The notes beneath the pieces are model-generated. The model was not told the origin of the DNA. It ran no database searches and saw nothing but the letters and a program-made list of their open reading frames with translations. Shown here piece after piece: positions 58,764 to 64,000 of a DNA stretch of 64,000 nucleotides; the first letter of the stretch is position 1; each line of letters begins with the position of its first letter. Made by a program: the position numbers and the translations under genes. Source of the stretch: Dietzia alimentaria 72 (GTDB lineage: Bacteria > Actinomycetota > Actinomycetes > Mycobacteriales > Mycobacteriaceae); assembly GCF_000226215.1 (NCBI RefSeq), contig NZ_AGFF01000003.1:1-64000 (forward strand), in the 5' to 3' direction.

Positions 58764-61742
58764 CTACGGCACGATATTGACCATCTTCCCGGGCACGACG
58801 ATGACCTTTTTTGGTGCCGCGCCCCCCAAGTTCTCCTGAACCTTCGGGTCTGCCAAGGCGGCCGCCTCGACATCGGCGGGTGCGGCGTCGGCGGGAACGG
58901 TGATGCGCGAACGTACCTTGCCCTTGATCTGCACCGGGTATTCCACCGAGTCCTCGACCAGGTACGACTCGTCGTGCTCGGGGAACGGGCCGTGGGCCAG
59001 CGACGCGGAATGCCCGAGACGGGACCACAGTTCCTCGGCGAGGTGGGGGGCAACGGGTGCGGACATCAGCACCAGCGGTTCCACCACGGAGCGCGGGGCG
59101 CCGGGTCCGGCCGTCGGGTAAGCCTTGGTGAGGGTATTGACGTACTCGATCAACTTGGCGATCGCGGTGTTGTCGCGCAGGCCGGCGTAGTCGTCGCGGA
59201 CTCCCGCGATGGTCTTGTGCAGGGCTTTGAGCACGTCCTCGGTGGGTTCGGCGTCGGTGACGCGGGCCTCGCCTGTGGCCTCCTCGATCGCCACCCGCCA
59301 CAGCCGCTGCAGGAAGCGGTGCGCTCCCACCACGTCCTTGGTGGCCCAGGGGCGCGAGGTGTCGAGCGGACCCATGGACATCTCGTATACGCGGAGTGTA
59401 TCGGCGCCGTAGGTATCGCAGATCTCGTCCGGAGACACGGCATTCTTGAGCGACTTGCCCATCTTGCCGTACTCCTGGAACACCTCCTGGTCGCCGAGGT
59501 AGAACTTGCCGTCACGCTCCTCTACATCTGCTGCGGCTACGTAGACGCCGCGCGCATCGGTGTAGGCAAAGGCCTGGATGTAGCCCTGGTTGAACAGGCG
59601 ACGGTACGGCTCCTCACTGGTCACGTGGCCGAGGTCGAACAGGACCTTATGCCAGAAACGCGAGTAGAGAAGGTGCAGCACCGCGTGCTCGACTCCACCG
59701 ACGTAGAGATCTACACCGCCGGGGTCGTCAGGACCGTGGATCTCGGGACGCGGCCCGGTCCAGTAGCGCTCGTTCTCGATAGCGCAGAGCTGCTCGGCGT
59801 TGGTGGGGTCGATGTAGCGCAGCTGGTACCAGCTGGAGCCGGCCCAGTTGGGCATGACGTTGGCGTCACGCGTGTAGGTCTGCACGCCGTCGCCAAGGTC
59901 CAGCTCCACGGTTAGCCAGTCCGTGGCCTTGGCCAGCGGAGGCGACGGCACGGAGTCGGCGTCGTCGGGGTCGAACGAGACAGGCTGGTAGTCCTCGACC
60001 TCAGGGAGCTCGACCGGCAACATCTCGTCCGGTAGGGCGTGGGGGACCCCGTCCGAGTCGTAGACCACCGGGAACGGCTCACCCCAGTAGCGCTGACGGG
60101 CGAACAGCCAGTCGCGCAGCTTGTACTGGATGGTGCCCTCGCCGCTACCCTGCCCCTCGAGCCAGTCGATGGTGGCGACCTTGGCCTCGTCCACGCCCAA
60201 GCCGTCCAGGACAAGCCCGCCGTCGTTGTTCGAGTTCACGGCCACGCCATCGCCGGAGTACGCCTCGGCCTGAACGTCGAGAGCGGAGCCGTCGGCCGGA
60301 GCGACGACCTGGGTGATCGGCAGCCCGAAAGCGGTGGCGAATTCGTGGTCACGGCTGTCGTGGGCGGGCACGGCCATTATCGCCCCGGTGCCATAGCCCA
60401 TGAGCACGTAGTCAGCCACGAACACCGGGACCTGCTGGCCGTTGACGGGGTTCACGGCGTAGGAGCCGGTGAAGACGCCGGTCTTGTCCTTATTCTCCTG
60501 CCGCTCGAGGTCTGACTTATGGGCCGCGCGGCGCCGGTAGTCCAGGACCGCCTCGGCCGGGGAGGAGTGTCCGCCGGTCCAGCGCTCATCGAGCGTGCTG
60601 CCGCCGAGACCCTCAGGCCAGAACGGGCCGGCCAACTCGTCGACCAGCGGGTGCTCGGGAGACAGGACCATGTACGTGGCGCCGAAGAGCGTGTCCGGTC
60701 GGGTGGTGAACACCTCGATGGACTGGTCGGCCACGGCAAAGCGGACGCGGGCGCCCTGCGAGCGACCGATCCAGTTGCGCTGCATGGACTTGACCTTGTC
60801 GGTCCAGTCGAGCCTGTCGAGGTCGTCGACCAGACGGTCAGCGTAGGAGGTGATCCGCATCATCCACTGCGAGAGGTTCTTGCGGAAGACGGGGAAATTA
60901 CCGCGCTCGGAGCGTCCCTCGGCGGTCACCTCCTCGTTGGCCAGCACGGTGCCGAGTCCGGGGCACCAGTTGACGGTGGAGTCGGACAGGTACACCAGCC
61001 GGTGAGCGTCGAGGACTTTCTCCTGCTCGGCGCGGTCCAGCTCATCCCAGTCGCGCCCGGCGTATGCGGCGGGCAGCGGGCGGACGCCCGAGGCAAACTG
61101 GTCGACCAGCTCGACGATGGGCCTCGCGCGGCCGGTACGAGTGGGGTGCTCGCCCCCGTCGGTGGTGCGGGCGGGCGCCTCCGGGTCGTACCAGGAGGCG
61201 TGGATCTGGAGGAAAATCCACTGGGTCCAGCGGTAGAAGTCAGTGTCCGTGGTGGCGAACACCCGGCGACGGTCGTGGCCCAGGCCGAGACGGCCGAGCT
61301 GGCGCTCCATGTTGGCGATGTTGGACTCGGTCGTCACGCGCGGGTGCTGACCGGTCTGGACGGCGTACTGCTCGGCCGGCAGCCCGAAGGCGTCGTAGCC
61401 GAGCGTGTGCAGAACGTTGGTGCCCAGCATCCGGTTGTAGCGGGCGAACACGTCGGTGGCGATATACCCGAGTGGGTGGCCGACGTGCAGTCCGGCGCCC
61501 GAGGGGTACGGGAACATGTCCTGGACGAACAGCTTGTCCTCGGGCGGGGCGGAACCGTCAGGGGCGGCGAGGGACCCGACCGGATTCGGGGCTTCGAACG
61601 TGCCCCGCGCGGACCATTCGGTCTGCCACCGCGACTCGATCTGGCCGGCCAGGGCGGCTCCGTAGCGGTGGGCCGGTCCGGTGTCGGACTGCGATCCGTT
61701 GTCGGAATGCGCTCCGGTGACGGTCTGGTCGCTGCTGCTCAC
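58764..61742 (-). CDS. leuS: Leucyl-tRNA synthetase
   Basis: This 992-residue class I synthetase attaches leucine to its tRNA. The HIGH region reads [18 protein letters not shown] (about 76-93), the KMSKS loop reads KMGKSLKN, and the CP1 editing domain lies between (about 270-480, with the [19 protein letters not shown] editing segment). A Ser/Thr/Asp-rich N-terminal extension (1-30) is typical of actinobacterial LeuRS. Start ATG... codon at 61742 reads GTG. A 10-bp inverted repeat lies in its upstream region, and a hexanucleotide repeat directly follows the stop. Confidence 0.96.
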   Translation of the reverse strand: MSSSDQTVTGAHSDNGSQSDTGPAHRYGAALAGQIESRWQTEWSARGTFEAPNPVGSLAAPDGSAPPEDKLFVQDMFPYPSGAGLHVGHPLGYIATDVFARYNRMLGTNVLHTLGYDAFGLPAEQYAVQTGQHPRVTTESNIANMERQLGRLGLGHDRRRVFATTDTDFYRWTQWIFLQIHASWYDPEAPARTTDGGEHPTRTGRARPIVELVDQFASGVRPLPAAYAGRDWDELDRAEQEKVLDAHRLVYLSDSTVNWCPGLGTVLANEEVTAEGRSERGNFPVFRKNLSQWMMRITSYADRLVDDLDRLDWTDKVKSMQRNWIGRSQGARVRFAVADQSIEVFTTRPDTLFGATYMVLSPEHPLVDELAGPFWPEGLGGSTLDERWTGGHSSPAEAVLDYRRRAAHKSDLERQENKDKTGVFTGSYAVNPVNGQQVPVFVADYVLMGYGTGAIMAVPAHDSRDHEFATAFGLPITQVVAPADGSALDVQAEAYSGDGVAVNSNNDGGLVLDGLGVDEAKVATIDWLEGQGSGEGTIQYKLRDWLFARQRYWGEPFPVVYDSDGVPHALPDEMLPVELPEVEDYQPVSFDPDDADSVPSPPLAKATDWLTVELDLGDGVQTYTRDANVMPNWAGSSWYQLRYIDPTNAEQLCAIENERYWTGPRPEIHGPDDPGGVDLYVGGVEHAVLHLLYSRFWHKVLFDLGHVTSEEPYRRLFNQGYIQAFAYTDARGVYVAAADVEERDGKFYLGDQEVFQEYGKMGKSLKNAVSPDEICDTYGADTLRVYEMSMGPLDTSRPWATKDVVGAHRFLQRLWRVAIEEATGEARVTDAEPTEDVLKALHKTIAGVRDDYAGLRDNTAIAKLIEYVNTLTKAYPTAGPGAPRSVVEPLVLMSAPVAPHLAEELWSRLGHSASLAHGPFPEHDESYLVEDSVEYPVQIKGKVRSRITVPADAAPADVEAAALADPKVQENLGGAAPKKVIVVPGKMVNIVP

Positions 61743-61771
61743 GGTTGTCTGCTCTCCCTGGTATCGCCGGT

Positions 61772-61835
61772 GCCCACACGCAGGCGGAGTCCAGCCTAAA
61801 CCCTGGGCGGGCTCGAGCCACGTCAGCGTGTGGGC
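61772..61835. promoter_or_regulatory. Inverted repeat upstream of leuS
   Basis: GCCCACACGC (61772-61781) and its exact complement (61826-61835) are separated by 44 bases in the 115-base gap before leuS. They could close a leader helix or form a terminator for the upstream DUF981 gene. No T-box sequence (UGGnACCGCG) is visible. Confidence 0.4.
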
Positions 61836-61857
61836 AGCGGTCGATTCGTGCGTATTC

Positions 61858-62559
61858 CTACGGGTGCATGACGTCCGGGTTGTTGAAGGGGTACGGGAAG
61901 AAGCCGACGTGACTGTAGAACAGCGAAAGTCCGAGCAACACCCATCCCATGCCGAACAACCAGGTCATCGCAACGAACACGCGGCCGACTGTCTTATTGG
62001 TCAACGCGAACGGCGCCAATATCGCCACGATGCCCGTGAAGACATAAAGGGCAAAGACGATCAGCGGTTCGATCAACGAACCGGCAAGAAGTCGGGCGAT
62101 GGGCTCGATCTCCGGCGGACGCCACTGGCCGAAGTGCAGACCGGCGATACCGAACATGATCAGACCGAAACCGCCGATAGCCGAGACGTACAAGATCGGG
62201 CGAAGAGTGCCGACCAGGTCCAGGGCCCGAATACCGCGGTCAGCACGGTCCTCCGCGCGCAGAATGGCAAAGCCGGCGATCAGTGTCAGCAAGCCGTAGA
62301 ACGCAGCGGGCTCGCCGAAGGTCACATTGTCTACCGCACAACAGAACACGCCCTCGATCTGCTCGAGCGGCCAGGTGAGGGTCATGTGCAGCCCGGTGAT
62401 CCCCAAGAACGCACCGGAGAAGATGAACCCCCAGCCGAAGCCTGCCAAGGAGCGACCGTTATTCGCCTGGACAGCGCGCATGAACAGCGCGACGAGAAGA
62501 AGGATGATGCCTACTACGAGGCCCATCGCGGTGTTATAGGTTATTCCTTGCATCAACAT
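61858..62559 (-). CDS. DUF981-family membrane protein
   Basis: This 233-residue protein has seven predicted helices (first [19 protein letters not shown]; last [21 protein letters not shown]). The sequence [22 protein letters not shown] and conserved His/Glu/Trp residues in membrane segments fit DUF981, a family of unknown function. It follows the 82-residue membrane protein by 6 bases, forming a two-gene operon divergent from a MarR regulator. Confidence 0.82.
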   Translation of the reverse strand: MLMQGITYNTAMGLVVGIILLLVALFMRAVQANNGRSLAGFGWGFIFSGAFLGITGLHMTLTWPLEQIEGVFCCAVDNVTFGEPAAFYGLLTLIAGFAILRAEDRADRGIRALDLVGTLRPILYVSAIGGFGLIMFGIAGLHFGQWRPPEIEPIARLLAGSLIEPLIVFALYVFTGIVAILAPFALTNKTVGRVFVAMTWLFGMGWVLLGLSLFYSHVGFFPYPFNNPDVMHP

Positions 62560-62565
62560 TGTGCG

Positions 62566-62814
62566 CTACTGCCTCTCTGCCAGAATCATCTGACGAATTG
62601 ACATCGCGGCAATGGCAGCGGCGAAACTCATGACCCAGGCGAGCGCGCCGAGATCTTCTCCGGTCGAACCGTCAACGGTCACCCAGAGAATGCCGCCCAC
62701 GATTATGCCCACGGCGATAATCGCCCAGCTCACTTTGACCAGAAGAGAAGACCACCGAGTGGACCTCTCGTCGATTTCGGCGATAAACGCACCGCCGTGA
62801 ATTCGATCGGACAT
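62566..62814 (-). CDS. Small two-helix membrane protein paired with DUF981
   Basis: This 82-residue protein has a polar N-terminus (1-24) and two helices (about 25-46 and 58-76). It is the first gene of the DUF981 unit and faces the MarR gene across a 149-base gap with palindromic sites. Probably a partner of the DUF981 protein; function unknown. Confidence 0.78.
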   Translation of the reverse strand: MSDRIHGGAFIAEIDERSTRWSSLLVKVSWAIIAVGIIVGGILWVTVDGSTGEDLGALAWVMSFAAAIAAMSIRQMILAERQ

Positions 62815-62855
62815 AAAACTCCTTTGAACCGCAGAAAACGTGGTACCTCAACCTA

Positions 62856-62871
62856 TCAACAATAAAGTTGA
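62856..62871. promoter_or_regulatory. Candidate MarR operator between divergent genes
   Basis: TCAAC-AATAAA-GTTGA is a perfect 5-bp inverted repeat in an AT-rich patch. Its extension TTGACA (62869-62874) is mirrored by TGTCAA at 62937-62942. The sites flank the promoters of the DUF981 pair and the MarR gene. Confidence 0.6.
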
Positions 62872-62963
62872 CAAGACAGCGTCTCCCGGCTCCCGACCGC
62901 AGCCCGATCGGGCCCGAACACCACTTAAAGATGTCGTGTCAACTATTCCGGTACAGTGGGGTC

Positions 62964-63479
62964 ATGTATGAACAGGTTCTGGACAAGGAAGTGCGATGGT
63001 TGAATAGCCAGGAGAAGATCCTCTGGCGTAACTACCTCGCCATCCAGGGCCGCCTGCATCTGGAGATCCAGCGCGACCTCAAGTCGTCGTCAAGCTTGAC
63101 CGAGCCCGAGTTCGAAGTACTGGTGCATCTCAGCGAGGCCGAAGGTCCACTGCGGATGACCGCACTCGCGGACGCCCTGTTGTGGGAGCGAAGCCGCCTG
63201 TCCCACCAGGTCACGAGGATGGTCAAGCGCGGCCTCGTGCAACGCACCAGCTGCCCGGAGGACGGCCGGGGTGCGTTTGTGACCGCCACGGACCAGGGTG
63301 TCCGCGAGATCGAGCAGGCTGCGCCCAACCATGTAGAGACTGTCCGGCGAGTCTTCCTGGATCGTTTGGGCGAACGTGACAAGCGCGAGTTCGCCCGGCT
63401 GCTCGCCCTGGTCCGCGGACCCTCCGGGGCTGAGACGAATCGGAATTACGCCGACGCGGGCGTAGCCTCGGGGGCGTGA
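62964..63479 (+). CDS. MarR-family transcriptional regulator
   Basis: This 171-residue regulator has a helical N-terminus (WLNSQEKILWRNYLAIQGRLHLEIQRDL) and a winged helix (LTEPEFEVLVHLSEAEGPLRMTALADALLWERSRLSHQVTRMVKRG; wing PEDGRGAFVTAT). The motif combination matches the MarR group with RDLKSSSSLT. It is divergent from the DUF981 pair and probably represses it. Its stop overlaps the start of the SdpI-like gene (GTGA). Confidence 0.88.
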   Translation: MYEQVLDKEVRWLNSQEKILWRNYLAIQGRLHLEIQRDLKSSSSLTEPEFEVLVHLSEAEGPLRMTALADALLWERSRLSHQVTRMVKRGLVQRTSCPEDGRGAFVTATDQGVREIEQAAPNHVETVRRVFLDRLGERDKREFARLLALVRGPSGAETNRNYADAGVASGA

Positions 63480-64000
63480 ACGCAGTGCTCGTGGTGGTCC
63501 TCGTGCTCCTCGTGGGGCTCGCCCTGGTGGTCGGCGGAACCGGTCTGCTCGCGCTGATCGGCAAGCTGCCCGGAAACGGTTTCCTCGGTGTCCGCACTCC
63601 CGAGACCCGACGCTCACCTGAAGCCTGGCACCTCGCCAATCGGGCCGCCGGGCCAGCCTTCCTCGCCTCTGGCCTCGCGCTAGGGCTCGGGGCGCTCGCC
63701 CTGGGACTGATCGGCGGCTGGGTGGGTGGCCTCGTCGTCGTCGTCTCGGTTCTCGGCGCGCTCGCGCTGCTCAACGTGGCCGGCCTCGCCGGATCCCGCA
63801 GGGCGGCCATGTGGGACGCCACCCAGGACGATGACCAGGGCGGGTGTGGCTGCGGACCCGATGGCTGCGGCGGGCACTCCGGCGACGCCGAGTCCACCGG
63901 CTCGGCCAGCTCGTGCTCCTCCTCCGACCGCCCCACGGATGCGGGCGGCTCAGCGGACCCTGCCGAAGACTGCGGCGTCAGCGGCGGCTGCGGATCCTGC
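63476..64000 (+). CDS. SdpI-family-like membrane protein, cut by window end
   Basis: At least 175 residues are visible, starting with GTG at 63476 in a 4-base overlap with the MarR stop. Three hydrophobic helices (about 4-29, 61-81, 83-103) enclose LPGNGFLGVRTPETRRSPEAWHLANR, the SdpI/YhfL signature. The C-terminus becomes Cys/Gly/Ser/Asp-rich (GGCGCGPDGCGGHSG ... DCGVSGGCGSC) and continues past the window, perhaps a metal-binding tail. SdpI is known as an immunity membrane protein in Bacillus; here the role is open. Confidence 0.82.
   Translation, partial: MNAVLVVVLVLLVGLALVVGGTGLLALIGKLPGNGFLGVRTPETRRSPEAWHLANRAAGPAFLASGLALGLGALALGLIGGWVGGLVVVVSVLGALALLNVAGLAGSRRAAMWDATQDDDQGGCGCGPDGCGGHSGDAESTGSASSCSSSDRPTDAGGSADPAEDCGVSGGCGSC

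Noticed and set aside
60519-61799. 426-codon plus-strand frame inside leuS
   Set aside because: It is a GC-skew shadow; leuS on the other strand has full catalytic motifs.
61743-61857. T-box leader upstream of leuS
   Set aside because: The invariant T-box sequence and specifier stem are not visible; only a plain 10-bp inverted repeat is present.

Overview
The window is a high-GC actinobacterial chromosome segment. It most likely comes from a mycolic-acid-line genus (Mycobacteriales); Dietzia or a close relative is my best guess, but no rRNA or other diagnostic gene is present to prove it. The signs are the very G/C-rich third codon positions, frequent GTG starts, a SugABC/Tus-type sugar importer, a CPFC glutaredoxin, two KstR-type steroid operators (AAC-N2-GTT core), LIP-type secreted lipases and an Asp23 envelope-stress operon. 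No tRNA, rRNA, insertion sequence, integrase or CRISPR array was seen.

Layout. 0.2-5.1 kb (minus): binding-protein-dependent sugar importer (ATPase, lipoprotein, two permeases, small membrane protein). 5.3-13.5 kb: an alpha/beta hydrolase with a divergent MarR regulator, an SDR, a frameshifted ketopantoate reductase, a lone AsnC ligand-binding protein, an NTF2-like isomerase candidate under a KstR-type site, a sugar MFS porter, an MBL-fold protein and a glutaredoxin. 13.5-19.3 kb (minus): a compact Asp23/Gls24 operon with its own ECF sigma factor, followed by a P1B metal ATPase. 19.4-28.6 kb: thioesterase, a lower-GC TetR/3-hydroxyacyl-CoA dehydrogenase block, quinone oxidoreductase, OhrR-like regulator, aldehyde dehydrogenase, NAD(P)-binding protein, GldA-type dehydrogenase and patatin.

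28.6-35.7 kb (minus) is a decaying stretch: a LutC-type remnant, two large tandem YhgE/Pip membrane proteins, an unrecognised broken gene, a DUF421 protein and a multiply inactivated L,D-transpeptidase. 35.8-45.4 kb holds an Asp/Ser-rich exported protein, cardiolipin synthase, an exported protein, three SRPBCC proteins, a truncated VOC protein, DUF899, VOC and AraC genes, a broken F420-type nitroreductase, a hydrolase and an SDR. 45.4-49.8 kb is one functional unit: DesK-type kinase, LuxR-type regulator and a NatAB-like ABC exporter. 49.9-58.4 kb: universal stress protein, two secreted lipases, an HsaD-like hydrolase directly behind a perfect KstR site and a structured leader resembling a 3'-truncated ydaO (c-di-AMP) riboswitch, then a methyltransferase, two SnoaL-like proteins and an SDR. 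58.8-64.0 kb: leuS, a DUF981 membrane pair with a divergent MarR regulator, and an SdpI-like protein cut by the window end.

Themes: lipid, steroid and aldehyde catabolism (lipases, thioesterase, KstR-controlled hydrolase and isomerase candidate, SDRs), envelope stress (Asp23 operon, YhgE/Pip pair, DesK system with exporter), and a high density of broken genes between 28 and 44 kb.
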